Below are positions 32,513 through 43,275 of a stretch of DNA of 64,000 nt, in pieces. Origin of the DNA: Apolygus lucorum (lineage: Eukaryota > Arthropoda > Insecta > Hemiptera > Miridae); NCBI GenBank assembly GCA_009739505.2, contig CM019171.2, forward strand, positions 7,611,125 to 7,675,124, read 5' to 3'. How positions within the stretch are numbered: position 1 is the first letter of the stretch; every line of letters starts with the position of its first letter. The notes beneath the pieces were generated by a model. That model saw only the letters and a program-made list of their open reading frames with translations. It searched no databases and was not told the origin of the DNA. A program made the translations under genes and the position numbers.

Positions 32513-33069
32513 TACCCTCTTCCAGTGAATAAAGTGCTCTCGCCGACTGCGCAGAACCCAGCAAAGACTGAAGAGTCTTGGAGGAGTGTGCGTCCATTCA
32601 GACGACACACATTTTCTTGGGGCTGAAGAAACGTCGGATTTTTTAATGGCGTATCATAAAGGGCCGTATGTAGGAGAGGGCGCAAGTGGGAGCGAGAGGG
32701 CGCGAGTGTTTGGCGGAGCTCTCGCGATTAATTGGGAGAGCGCCACGTGCGGGACAAAGAGGCCACTAGAGTTATTGTGCACCGGCTCTGCGCCGACCAA
32801 TCAATTATTCTCTTTCACTCCTTCGTCTCCTTGTTAGTTTTGGAGTTTTTGTGCTCCTCTTCAATCCTTCCCCTCCTTCCTTCCTATCCAGTCCGACTTT
32901 TCTTGTCTGTTCGTTCGTTCCAGTGAACAAATGAGATGAATGAATGGCGGTCTCTCAGGCGAAATTCATCTTGGAGTAGCTCGGGAATCATGTACGGTTC
33001 CTATTTATGTTCTTGAGAGACACCACAACATTTCCAGCTCCAAACTATTTGTATTCTGAATTCAGTCAA
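32513..33069. other. No gene recognised; GC/CpG-richer region
   Basis: From about 32580 to 32830 the sequence is CpG-rich (GGCGCAAGTGGGAGCGAGAG, GCCACGTGCGGG, CCGACCAATCAATTATTC). It could be a promoter or enhancer, but no coding exon or TATA-led start was recognised. C/T-rich from 32840 to 32925. Confidence 0.35.
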
Positions 33070-34133
33070 TTTTGGTTTATTATTTTCAATAATAATAAGC
33101 CTTTGGAATCGAGCAAGAAAAAAAAATTTAACCCCCCCTCAAAATTTGATGTTTTACGTTTCAAGGTACGTAGAATACGAAAATCGAAGAAAAAAATTTC
33201 CGTCCGTCCGCCGTACGCGGCACTTTTCTTAGCAACACTGGACCGATTTGGTTCAAATTTGGTATATGGGCTCCATTTGGGGTCTAGTTGTGCCGCAAAG
33301 CTTTTGGTTGATGTAGGTCACTTCTAAGGGTTGAAAATTAAGGGTTGAAATTTTCAAGAGTGCCCTAGCTCGAAAACTCTCGAAATAAAGGTATCGTTTT
33401 TTCACCAATTTTAAATAGTATTGAATTTTTAAAAATTTTTGAGACCACCCGGAGCTCTGTAGGACAAACCGTTCGGTCCCTACGAGTACTTGAAGGTTTT
33501 CCTTCTATAAAACAGAATCATGAGTGTGAATCGCAAAAGAGGTCTAATCTCCATTCAAATTTTATCGGACTAAAACTCGATCGCTGTTCATTTCTTCGAT
33601 TTGTATACAGTTTTGCCTTCTGCGTAACCAGTAATCAAATTTCCATAATATGGAAATTCATATTATGAAGCTTTCTATTTCTCCAATCGAGTGTGAAGCG
33701 TTTAGTTCTTTCTAATAAACTTGATTGTGAAGGTGTGAAGCCAGTATGGTGTGGTAGGTAGTGCCTAGCTGGTAGGTAAAAAAAAAAATGTTGGTGGGTA
33801 AAAAACGCTGCAAATCATTGCTCAAAGGCTTCTTCACTCTTCGGATCACTGATCAGCTGAGTGAGCTCCGAAGCCATTTTCAATCCTATTGAATGGAAGT
33901 GCTCTTCCAGGCGTCTCCAGCATTCGAGGAGATCTTCTTCAGATCACTGATCAGCTGAGTGAGCTCCGAAGCCATTTTCAATCCTATTGAACGCAGGAAG
34001 CTGAAATTTGAGAGGGAAGGTCAAGGGAGAATACAGATGGTGGTAGGTGCTATTGATGGAGAACCAGTGATCAAAACAGAAGGGTGATCTATACAGAAAA
34101 TAATAAACCTTTGAGCAATGATTTGCAGCGTTT
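33070..34133 (+). mobile_element. Family B element with 35-codon module
   Basis: Left end TTTTGGTTTATTATTTTCAA with an extra AAT in the hairpin arm. The usual B landmarks follow, plus a small tandem insertion near 33645 (CCATAATATGGAAATTCATA palindrome). The module spans 33800-34133. It ends GAGCAATGATTTGCAGCGTTT. Confidence 0.85.
33800..34133 (-). repeat. 35-codon tandem module inside a B element (copy at 33.8 kb)
   Basis: About two units on the minus strand (MASELTQLISDLKKIS-like, then CWRRLEEHFHSIGLK). This copy has fewer units than those at 26.7 and 45.3 kb, so the unit number varies. Bounded by inverted right-terminus copies. Confidence 0.75.
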
Positions 34134-34235
34134 GTTTAATAGGAAAGCTGTCAATATAAAGTTCAGTTCTGATTTACATTCCAAGAAGTCAACATCCTTG
34201 TACATTAAATATACAAATTTTTCAAATTTTGAAAA

Positions 34236-34760
34236 AAAGTCTGCCGAGTGGGTGTGGTACATCCTGGTTTCTATAAGCCGGTTGTATAGATGATCCGATG
34301 ATTTGAACCTAATTTCAAAAGGGGACCGTCAGCACACATCAACCCGCACTATCTCTGAAGATTTCATCGCATTTGGGGAGAAAATGTAGAAAATATGACT
34401 GCTACAAGGAAATTCAAGTTTGCTTATGTGCACTGGCTACTATCAGTCCGGGGTGATGATTTTCATAGGGGACCATCTACATGCCAATCAATACAATCCC
34501 TGAAAATGTCATCGAAATCGAATGATACATGTAGAAATTATGGCTGTGACAAGGATTTCATTTGTGCAAGCGCAGTGGCTGCTATCAGTCTGAGTGTTGA
34601 TTTTCAAAGGGGACCATCTTCACGCCAATCCGCACAATCCCGTAAAATTTCATCGAAATCGGACAATTTGCACATTCGACAATGATACCCGTTACAAAGA
34701 TTTCGTGACAGACAGACAGACACAGGACCGAAATTGTTCAAGAAGGTCTGAAACTACAAG
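34236..34760 (+). mobile_element. Family D element, left part, interrupted
   Basis: Starts AAAAGTCTGCCGAGTGGGTG, has three monomers (GGGGACC[A/G]TC...GGCTGTGACAAGGATTTC, GCAAGCGCAGTGG), CGTGACAGACAGACAGACAC and CGAAATTGTTCAAGAAGGTC. A TIR element then interrupts it. The D tail resumes at 36337. Confidence 0.75.
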
Positions 34761-36336
34761 TCGTCCCTATACCTGGTAAACCATGTAAGTCGAGTTTATC
34801 AAATTTTACAGGGGACACTAAAAACTGAATCATTAAGTTTTCATTCCTTATACAATAAGTTTTTTCGTTCCATTCCATAAAATTGGTGGTAACAGTAGTA
34901 TTTCAAAGAGCCTGAGACTAATTTCATCAAAATTTACTTCAGCGAACGAAAAAATGAACTTACATGCTTTTACCCAGCCTTTGAAACCCGACTTACATGG
35001 TTTTCAATTTGATTTTTATGAAATATACCCTGCTTGGGTTATTTTATTATTAGGAATATTATTCAATTTTTTTCTCCAGGTTTCAAGGTTACACAAAATA
35101 CCCAAATCGATGCAAAAGGAAAATATTTAAATGAAAATTCATAGGCGTTGACTAATACGCAGTCCAACTTTAAGGCTCCTTGAGTCAAAATGACAGTCTT
35201 CAGTCCTAATATTACTAGAGTTGAGCAATAAATTATTCAATATACTACCAATTCCTCAATTACCATCTCTTAAATTACAACCATTATTTATAGGAACACT
35301 TTACCTATCACAACCGTAACTAGGTAGGTATGCATTTAATGTGAAGTGTTAGGCAACTAGGTACTTTTGTTTCATTAAAACAAGGGATGAGTTAGGTATG
35401 GATCAGAGATGAACTGGATATGGGTTGAGGATGGGTTGGGATGGGATAGGGGTTAAGGATAGGTTGGAGATAAGCTAGGGACGGGCTAGGGGTGGGCTGG
35501 GTATAAGTTAGGGGTTGGAATAGGTCAGGGCTGGGTTGGGTTAGAAATGGACTAGGGATGGGTTAGGAATGGGATGTGTAAGGAATAGGTTGGAGATGGA
35601 CTAGGGATGGATTGAGGATGGGTTAGGGATTGGTCAGAGCTGGATTTCCTTAATGGTTATCTCATTATTATCTCTTGTATCATTAATTTTACAGAGTTGC
35701 CTGTAAAACATAAGCAGACCAATAGCACACTACTAATCTCTTGTTGTTCTTTCTAACATCAGCATTACAGCTAGGTCAAACAGTCAACAAAATCAATCAA
35801 TTCATCTAAAATATCCTCCTAAATAATGTAAAAATAATTTAGAAACAATGCAGAAAAACATGTGATCTCAGGTAGGTAAGTAAAAAAAAAAAAAACAGGT
35901 AGGTAGGTCGTGATCTTAAGGTTGGCCACAGTATGGAAAATCACGTGTCTGCAGAACACAAGGAGTGGAATTTATTGCTGAAATTGAGCCTTATAAAAGG
36001 TTTCTATTTATGATCACTTTCTCCGAACTCCAATTATGAATTTTGTAACTTTTACATGAAAAAAAAGAAAAAAACTGACTATCTTTGATGGAAACTTGCC
36101 ACCAGCGTGAGCTGCTCACTTTTATGAAGGCATACACAGGACTTACATGGTTTTTCCGGCGAAAAAAGAGGTAACCGACTTACACGTTTTTTTAATGCTT
36201 TCTGGATAAAAAACAATTCTTCAGATTGGAAAACGGCTTCACTAAATGGATCAAGAGACCCTAATTTACCCGAAAAGCTCAAAACCTTATTTTCGAAAAA
36301 ATACCGACTTACATGGTTTACCAGGTATAGGGACGA
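34761..36336. mobile_element. DNA element with perfect 32-bp terminal inverted repeats
   Basis: Left 34761-34792 begins TCGTCCCTATACCTGGTAAA. The right end 36305-36336 is its exact inverse over 32 bp. It splits a D element. Internal near-copies of the terminal word (CGACTTACATGGTTT, near 34988, 36141 and 36176) form subterminal repeats. The interior is AT-rich, includes a G-rich minisatellite (35385-35645), and encodes no recognised transposase. No target duplication is evident. The superfamily is unassigned. Confidence 0.8.
35385..35645. repeat. Minisatellite (GGGATGGGTTAGGGAT-type)
   Basis: Tandem, diverged units around GGGATGGGTTAGG, ACTAGGGATGG and GGGTTGGG. The inverse of the core resembles the array at 23350-23530. 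It lies inside the 32-bp TIR element. Confidence 0.8.
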
Positions 36337-36415
36337 AGTGGAAATTTGAATTGGAAACTTTTTTTTTTCAATCTTGAAAAGTGAAAACTTCCGCTACCTT
36401 GGTAGACTCTTGGCA
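36337..36415 (+). mobile_element. Family D tail, continuation of 34236-34760
   Basis: GAAGTGGAAATTTGAATTGG, then CAATCTTGAAAAGTGAAAAC and TTCCGCTACCTTGGTAGACT. This is the D 3' region displaced by the TIR element. The final hairpin arm is altered. Confidence 0.7.
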
Positions 36416-36540
36416 GACTAGATGACGGCGATTCTTCAGGAAACAAACTACTTTGATACTTCTTGAATCGGAGGTCCTTGATTCACCAGATTGATAGAAC
36501 TTGGATTCTTCTGTAATCAATGAACATTGATTTGCATTAA

Positions 36541-37183
36541 CCCATTTCCGGCCACTGATGCATTTTTGCATCGTCATAATAATGGTTTTTGGTTTATTAT
36601 TTCCAATAATAAGCCTTTGGAATCGAGCAAGAAAAAAAATTTTAACCCCCTCAAAATTTGATGTTTTACGTTTCAAGGTACGTAGAATCCGAAAATCGAA
36701 TAAAAAAATTTCCGTCCGTCCGCCGTACGCCCGTTTTAATATTGAAGTAGTGGAAAATCTTTGTAGAAGAATTTTTCCTCGTTCATGCTGTTCCTAAACT
36801 TGTCAAAAAACATTTTCTTCGACATTTGAGAGCCCAATGAGATTTGGGATTTTTTATTTTAAAAGAGGCCTTTCGGCCGAAAGCGTGATTATGGTGGCTC
36901 AAATTCGATCCTGGGCGAGTGAGCGTTTTAGGCCATCAGTCAAAACAGATTCCGGTCCATAATAGATTTTTTTTAGATTTTCAACAATGAAATGGATAAA
37001 TCATATCGATTAGGAAAACTGAGACCTCTCAAATCCTATATCTGTAAATTCTTAAAATTTGGAGCATTTTTGCTCTCGATTAGTGAGCAAAAGATGCCTT
37101 CTTTCGGCCGGCATTCTGTAAAATAGTTAGTTCATACTCCTCCTCGAAATACTCTGTTATTTCTACTCTCGGCTTGAAATAGG
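36541..37183. mobile_element. piggyBac-type non-autonomous element, TTAA TSD (copy 2)
   Basis: TTAA at 36537-36540 and 37184-37187. Ends CCCATTTCCGGCCACTGATG and, inverted, CCTATTTCAAGCCGAGAG. The interior matches 17056-17552 (TTTTGCTCTCGATTAGTGAG, GATTATGGTGGCTCAAATTC). A B-element fragment is nested at 36590-36735. The host TTAA is the one present in the 240-bp array unit (TGCATTAATAAAACGG). Confidence 0.85.
36590..36735 (+). mobile_element. Family B left-end fragment nested in piggyBac-type element
   Basis: TTTTTGGTTTATTATTTCCA through GAATCGAGCAAG, CCCCTCAAAATTTGATG and CGTCCGTCCGCCGTACGC. It then returns to the piggyBac-type interior (TTTTAATATTGAAGTAGTGG). Only about 145 bp of B is present. 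Confidence 0.75.
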
Positions 37184-37728
37184 TTAAGATAACGGTGATT
37201 CTCCAGGAATCAAAGTGGTTACTGTGACTCTTTTTGAATCGGTGATCTTTGAAGAATAGATAGATTCATGAAATTGATAGATCTTGTATTCATCTGGAAA
37301 CAGAAAACTTTGATTTCCCTGAGATACGAAGACTTTGAATCTTCTAGAATCAGAAAACTATGGTTCGTCATGGAGCACAGAATTTGGATTCTTCCGTAAT
37401 CAGGAAACATTGATCCTTCTGCATTAATAAAACGGTGATTCTTCAGGAATCAAAGTAGTTACTGTGATTCTTCTTGAATCGGAGATCTTTGAAGAATAGA
37501 TAGATTCACGAAATTGATAGATCTTGAATTCATCTGGACATAGAAAACTTTGATTTCTCTGAGATACGAAGACTTTGATTCTTCTAGAATCAGGAAACTA
37601 TGGTTCTTCGTGGAGCACAGAATTTGGATTCTTCTGTAATCAGGAAATATTGATCCTTCTGCTTTAAGAAAACGGCGATTCTTCAGGAATCAAAGTGGTT
37701 ACTGTGATTCTTCTTGATTCGGAGATAT

Positions 37729-38003
37729 GTAGAGCGTCGGTGGTCTAGTGGACAGTGTACCCGACTGCGGTGATAGGATAAGAACCATCTTGCGGGGACG
37801 CGCGTTCGAGTCTGGTCGCCAGCAGAAAGTTTTCTGTCTATTAGACGATCCGCAATCTCTCGTTCCAACCCAGGGCGGTGATGTTTGGGTGGGAAGCCAT
37901 GAGCGAAATCATCAGAACAAATTCTGATCTCCCCTTAGGGAGACAGCTGATGACATCCGCGACGCCAAGAATGGCAGTCGGACGAAAATTCAACCTGAAA
38001 TGA
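37729..38003 (+). mobile_element. tRNA-derived SINE with 12-bp TSD
   Basis: Flanked by perfect ATTCGGAGATAT at 37717-37728 and 38004-38015. The head has an A-box-like GGTGGTCTAGTGGAC and a B-box-like GCGTTCGAGTCTGG. The shared 3' domain follows: CCAACCCAGGGCGGTGATG, GAGCGAAATCATCAGAAC, CAGCTGATGACATCCGCGAC, GGCAGTCGGACGAAAATTC and CAACCTGAAATGA. There is no poly(A). A TSD of this size means LINE machinery mobilised it. Confidence 0.85.
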
Positions 38004-38340
38004 ATTCGGAGATATTTGAAGAATAGATAGATTCATGAAATTGATAGATCTTGTATTCATCTGGATATAGAAAACTTTGATTTCTCTGAGATACGAAGAC
38101 TTTGATTCTTCTAGAATCAGGAAACTATGGTTCTTCGTGGAGCACAGAATTTGGATTCTTCTGTAATCAGGGAACATTGATTCTTCTGGGTTAAGATAAC
38201 GCCGATCATTCAAGAATCAGAGATCTTTGATTCCGTTGCGATAAGAGAACTTGGATTCCTCTCAAAACAAGGATCTTTGATCCCCCTGCATTTTAGAGAA
38301 CTTAGATTTCTCTGCAATCGAAGATATTGGATTCCTCAGC

Positions 38341-39240
38341 AAAGAATAAGGAATCAACTTGAGTAATATGATTTCTTATGCCGTCGGTTAATAGAGTAAT
38401 CAAAGCCTTACTTTCTACTAATTCTTCAAGTTAGGTATTTGATCCTGAAAAATTAGCGACATTTCAGTTGTGATCAAATCGGTGACGCCCAACTTTGCGT
38501 ACATCAGGTGGATGGCGACCAGTTTCAACTACTGAGATTCTCGAAAGAGGCATCCAGAGAAGCTCTGCAGTAATATAGGTAAGTACTCCATGTCGCTAAG
38601 CTTCAAAGCATATCTTCCGCCACATCACTCTCCTTGACCGACAGAACCGCATCGGACAGCCGGTAATTAGAGCTTCGAGCCTGAGACAGATGATTGATGC
38701 CGGCCGAAGGATCGAGTCAGAGGAGGAAGAAGACGCAGCTCTGAACCGCAGATCTAGATGAGGTTTTCACACGATTATTCTTTACACGGTGTCCCTTCAT
38801 CCAACTCTCATCACATTTCACATTACGAATGCTGCCCGCGAAAAGAGAAACTACTCAACAGTCTCATAGTAGTAGTTGTCGGTTGCGGCACACATCCATC
38901 CTAGGTGGCTCTCGGAGACGCCTTCGATGGTAATGCAGGTCTGTCAAACTCAAACCAGCTCACCTAAATTCCACTTTTACGTTACCCTTCGCCTCTGAAA
39001 CATCTTTTATTCAAAAGCCCCGGTTATGTTTTATTGGAAAAGGTAACCAATTAGAGGCTACGTTCGTAGTCGTCATTGATTTTTCAAATGATGCAAGAAG
39101 GAATGCGGCAAACTTACTTTACAAAACTCATTTCTGAGTCGATTCACATGACAAGTTATTCATCTTGACTGACAAGGAAAGCATTTTCAAATCAACTCGA
39201 GACAAATTAGTATTACAACTTTCAAAAGCCTTTTTTGTAA
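38341..39240. other. No gene recognised; unique-looking island
   Basis: 38480-38960 has normal GC and no window repeat. A plus-strand frame at 38599-38760 encodes 53 residues including RIGQPVIRASSLRQMIDAGR, which looks protein-like, but I recognise no family and see no splice context that settles it. Other frames are closed. Confidence 0.35.
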
Positions 39241-40845
39241 CAATTTAAACCCAAACTTACCAAAAAACCCTAAAATTACGTCAGAAAGCCTTCACATTCC
39301 CGAAAAAAAGCTCTGAAATTACTGGAGAAAGCCTGGAAATAAACGAAAAAAACCCTGATATTACCAGGAAAGTCATGAAATTACCAAAGAATGCACCGAA
39401 ATTTGCTCGATGCCTCTGAGAAAAGCCCTCCTATTACCAGATGAGTCTTCAAATTCCCCAAAATTCTCTGATATTACCGAAGGAAGCCTTCAAATTCCCG
39501 AAAAAAGTCATGAAATTACTGGGAAAAGCTTTGATATTACCAAAGAGTTTTTAGAAATTTCCTCGATGCCTCTGCAGATGAGTCTCCAAATTACCAAAAA
39601 TACTCTGATATTACGGGGGAAATCCTTCAAATTCCCCCAAAAAATGCCCTGATATTACCATAAAAGTCCTTGAAATGACTGGAAAAAGCCATGACAATAC
39701 CTAAGAATGCCTCGAAATATCCTGGATGCCTATGAGAGAAGCCCTCATATTAACAGATGAGTCTCCAAATCCCCAAAAACACTCTGATATTACCGAAGAA
39801 AGCCTTCAAATTCCCGAAAAAAAGCTCTAAATTTACTGGAGAAAGCCTGGGAAGTAACGAAAAAAGCCCTGACGTTACCAGAAAAGTCATGAAATTACCA
39901 AAGAATGCACTGAATTTTGCTCTATGCCTCTGAGAAAAGTGCTCATGTTACCAGAAGAGTTCCTGGAAATTTCCTCAATGCCTCTGAGAAAAGCCCTCAT
40001 ATTAATTAATGACTCTCCAAAGTACCGAAAATACCCTAATTTACCGGGGAAATCCTTCAAATCCCCCCCCCCCCAATGCCCTGATATTACCATAAAAGTC
40101 CTGAAATGACCGGAAAAAAGCGTTCATATTACCTCGATGCCTCCGTGTAAAGCCCTCATATTACCAGATGAGCCTCCAAATTACCGAAAATACCCTAATT
40201 TACCGGGGAAATCCTTAAAATTCCGAAAATAGCACTAATATTACCACGAAGGTCCTACAATTCACGGAAACCCCCTTATATTACCGGAGAAAGAATTACT
40301 AAATAAAACCCCTAAAATTGCTAGGTCAAATTATGCCCGGATAAAATTTACCAAAAAATACATAAAAGTTACAAAAAAAGTCCAATAATACCAAAAAAGA
40401 TTTCAAAACATGACTAGGGGACTTCTCATAACTACCGAATAAAACCTCTAATATTAACCGAAAACCCCTGAAATTCGTGAAAAATGCCCCAGTATTACGA
40501 AGAAAGTCCTACAATTCACGAAAAAAAAAACCCTGACACTACAAGAAATGTCGTAAAATCGAGTACCCATAAGAAAAAATCCCTGATAATCATGAAAAAT
40601 TATGAAATTTGCGGAAAAAGCCCCTGATATTACCGGAAGAGTTTTAAAATTACTTGGAAAAAGGGAGAACTGCCAATTATTAGTAGGTACCAAATAAGTT
40701 CTGAAATTAGTGAGAAAAGCCCCGATATTCTAGAAAAGTTATCAAATTACTAGGAAACAACCTGATATAACCGGAAAAGTCCTAAAATTTGCGGAAGAAG
40801 CCCTGACATTAACAAAGTTCTGAAATTCAAGCCCAGACAGAACCG
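39241..40845. repeat. Minisatellite array, about 28-34-bp units (GATATTACC...AAATT)
   Basis: Dozens of diverged units alternate AAAGCCCTGATATTACC and GAAAAGTCCTGAAATTACC. Larger blocks such as CGATGCCTCTGAGAAAAGCC followed by CATATTACCAGATGAGTCTC recur at about 39405, 39720, 39930 and 40130, so there is a higher-order repeat. A C run sits at 40065-40074. Open frames here are by-products of the repeat. Confidence 0.85.
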
Positions 40846-41338
40846 AACGATCCTAGATAAAATCGGAATGGGACTTAGAATTTCCGGAAACAACAGAGGG
40901 CTTTGAAAATACTTAATAATCTAAAATGAACCTTCTGTAAATAAAACAAATATTTTCATTCTTTTTTATATTTTTTATTTATTTATTTTTTAATTCTTGA
41001 GCAATGTAGGTGATTTAGCGACAGAAGATCACCATAAAAAATAAATAAAGTCGGAATATTGATTTTATACCATGACTGCCGATGTTATCTTAAGAGCTCT
41101 GCATGGTAGGAAGGCAATTCGAGTAAGCAGGTGTTTTGCATAATTGTCAGCGATTCGTTAGAACGGGCGGAATGCTCATACAGCCCTCTATCTCAAGATT
41201 ACTCAATTAGTCTCACGATTATTCATTATAGAATCGTAAAAGCTTGGGGAACCGTCTTTACTGGGGAAATATCAACTGAAATAACGAGGCAATTTTGAAT
41301 CAAGATAAACATATTATAACTATGGTGAGGATCTAAAT
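40846..41338. other. No gene recognised
   Basis: AT-rich non-coding sequence with TTTATTTATTTATTTTT near 40975. No repeat family or coding frame recognised. Confidence 0.4.
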
Positions 41339-41486
41339 AAAAAAGTCCGCCAAGTGGGGTGTGGCACATAGTTTCTCCCTCGTATCCGTAACCCGACTGT
41401 ATGAAGATTCGATGCATAGTAGTTAATCTTAAAGATCAAAGATCTAAGTACTTTACACTACCCTCGTAGGGGACCATCCTGCACGA
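41339..41486 (+). mobile_element. Family D element, left part
   Basis: AAAAAGTCCGCCAAGTGGGG, GTGGCACATAGTTTCTCCCT, GATTCGATGCATAGTAGTTA and CTACCCTCGTAGGGGACCAT, then interrupted by a long-TIR MITE. It resumes at 41911. Confidence 0.75.
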
Positions 41487-41910
41487 AGGAGCATCTAGGG
41501 AAAGAAAGTGGTGGAACGGCCGAGCGCTATCTAGCGACGATTACATGAACCTTCTCTTCTTTTTGGCAAGATGGATGCATCTCCGTTATCGACCGGTGGT
41601 AATGTCAGTAGATCCCTACCTAATCTATAGGAAACCAGAAATTTGCCCTGAATGAAAAAGGCTATCAAATTTGTTTGAGGCATCAATAAGAAAGACATTC
41701 AGTCTGAAATGTACTCGTAAGAAAACAATATTAATTTTAAAGCATCCTATTATTTACGAAAGAAGTAGAAACACAACACTCGTATACCTACATCACATGA
41801 GCCAACTGATAAGAGAGAAAACGTAGGTTATTGAGATCCAGAAGGTTCATCTTATCTTCGCTAGGCAGCGCTCAAGCCGTTCCAACCACTTTCTTCCCCT
41901 AGATGCTCCT
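41487..41910. mobile_element. Long-TIR MITE inserted in a D element
   Basis: Ends AGGAGCATCTAGGGAAAGAA and, inverted, AGGAGCATCTAGGGGAAGAA. The inverted similarity extends about 70 bp, through AAGTGGT(T)GGAACGGC(C/T)(G)GAGCGC and GAACCTTCT. The interior of about 280 bp is non-coding. The flanks CCTGCACGA and ATCTGCACAT could be a diverged 9-10-bp TSD, as in Mutator-like elements, but this is not clean. Confidence 0.7.
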
Positions 41911-42545
41911 ATCTGCACATCAAGCACAACAATCTTTGAATATTTCTTTCTTCCAAATCGGATGAAAAATGTAGAAGTTATGGCTGTTAAAAGGAAATTC
42001 ATGTTTGCGCATGCGCAGTATCAACTATCAGGTCCAGGGCGATGATTTCCACAGGGAACCATCTACTCGCCAATCCGTACAAACCCTGAAAATTTCTTCG
42101 AAATCGGACAAAAACTTCGTATAGTTATGCCCGTAAGCAAGGAATTGTCATGACAGACACACAGACAGACAGACAGACACACAAACATTCACGGAACCAA
42201 AATTGTTCAGGAAGGTTTAAAAACGTAACGCGCGAGTGAATTTTCATGACTTCCAACAATTTATTAAGCAATTCTTTGTATAGAGCGAAATTCATTTTGT
42301 ATGATCTTGTGGGAAATTTGAGATCACGAAAAATAAAAAACCATAATACTTGTTTATATGAATAATAATGATCGTATTAAATTGACATCTTGGGGAACTT
42401 CGATCGCTTTTTCTCACAATCTGATTTGAGGCAAATGCCCAGTGCCTACTCGGAGACCGTTCCTACTTATCCCGCTTATTACAAAGAAACGTTATTTTTT
42501 CCAACCTTGAAAAGTGAAAACAATGCTTCCGCTCGGAAGCAAAAG
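41911..42545 (+). mobile_element. Family D element, right part, with a further insertion
   Basis: CGGATGAAAAATGTAGAAGT, GCGCATGCGCAGTATC, a CATGACAGACACACAGACAG tract and CGGAACCAAAATTGTTCAGG. D sequence stops near 42245 and resumes near 42495 (CAACCTTGAAAAGTGAAAAC, GCTTCCGCTCGGAAGCAAAA), so about 250 bp of other AT-rich sequence sits inside. The terminal hairpin has lost its CTACC...GGTAG inner stem. Confidence 0.7.
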
Positions 42546-42929
42546 GTCCAGAACAAAAAAAGTGGTCAGAATTGTAAAGGACGAGAAGAGAGGGAAACTG
42601 AAGCAGCAAAGGAACCACATGGTTGGTGGAAGACAGCGAAGAAAACTTACTCCAAGTGAGAATTAGATTCAAAATGGTCGGCAATGGTTTATCAAGTAAA
42701 TAAGGAACCAGATATCAACATGGAACGAAAATGGAGGATACAAATCAAAGATAAATACGCATTAGAAGTGGGATTTTGGGTGAGAGAAGGATGACGCTGG
42801 CAAACGAGGAAAATACGTAACCATGAAATTCCAGCAGGAAGATATCCAACTCTCACAATAACGAGAAAAGTGACAAAAACAACAAGAAAAGGTGAGAGTA
42901 GTTTTAGGGAACGTAGAAACAGTCTACTC

Positions 42930-43275
42930 CTAGATAATATTACATTTTTTTTAGTAAAATATCAAAAACTAATGGGTTTTATCTCATATTCGTAGAATCA
43001 TAGTAAACAAGACAGAACCGTTTCTCTGGGTAGGGATGGTATTTGTGGTAGTTTNNNNNNNNNNNNNNNNNNNNNNNNNNNNNNNNNNNNNNNNNNNNNN
43101 NNNNNNNNNNNNNNNNNNNNNNNNNNNNNNNNNNNNNNNNNNNNNNNNNNNNNNATATTTGTTTAATAAAATATCAAAAACAAGTGGGTTTTATCTCATA
43201 TTCGTAGAATTATGGTAACAATACAGAATCTGTTTCTCTGGGTAGAAACTGGTATTTGTGGTAGTTTGTTCCAAA
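42930..43275. repeat. Tandem duplication spanning the assembly gap
   Basis: Left copy (about 42945-43054) and right copy (43155-43270) share AAATATCAAAAAC, TGGGTTTTATCTCATATTCG, TAGAAT, CGTTTCTCTGGGTAG and GGTATTTGTGGTAGTTT in the same order. The gap falls inside the repeated region. Confidence 0.8.
43055..43154. other. Assembly gap, 100 N
   Basis: Exactly 100 unknown bases, a placeholder length, between two copies of a tandem repeat. Any open frame reading through it is meaningless. Confidence 0.99.

Larger units (their letters stand above)
36430..38340. repeat. Tandem array, 240-bp unit (GATTCTTCAGGAATCAAAG...)
   Basis: Full units start at 37197, 37437 and 37677, with a partial or diverged unit at 36430-36540 and diverged sequence to about 38340. 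Each unit holds several GATTCTTC, GGATTCTTC and GATCTTTGA sub-words, so it grew from a shorter repeat. A piggyBac-type element interrupts it at 36541-37183 and a SINE at 37729-38003. Confidence 0.85.

Noticed and set aside
35385..35645. Telomeric TTAGG/TTAGGG repeat
   Set aside because: TTAGGG words occur only inside longer, irregular GGGATGGGTTAGG units. There is no uniform telomere tract.
37730..37830. Functional tRNA gene
   Set aside because: A-box- and B-box-like words are present, but they belong to a SINE with a TSD and a conserved 3' domain. The cloverleaf is not well formed.
38599..38760. 53-codon plus-strand frame with RIGQPVIRASSLRQMIDAGR
   Set aside because: It looks protein-like but has no recognised family, no clear splice sites and no neighbouring coding sequence. 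Too short to call.
39410..40109. Small open frames of 60-80 codons across the 39-40-kb array
   Set aside because: They repeat the minisatellite unit and shift frame between units, so they are not genes.
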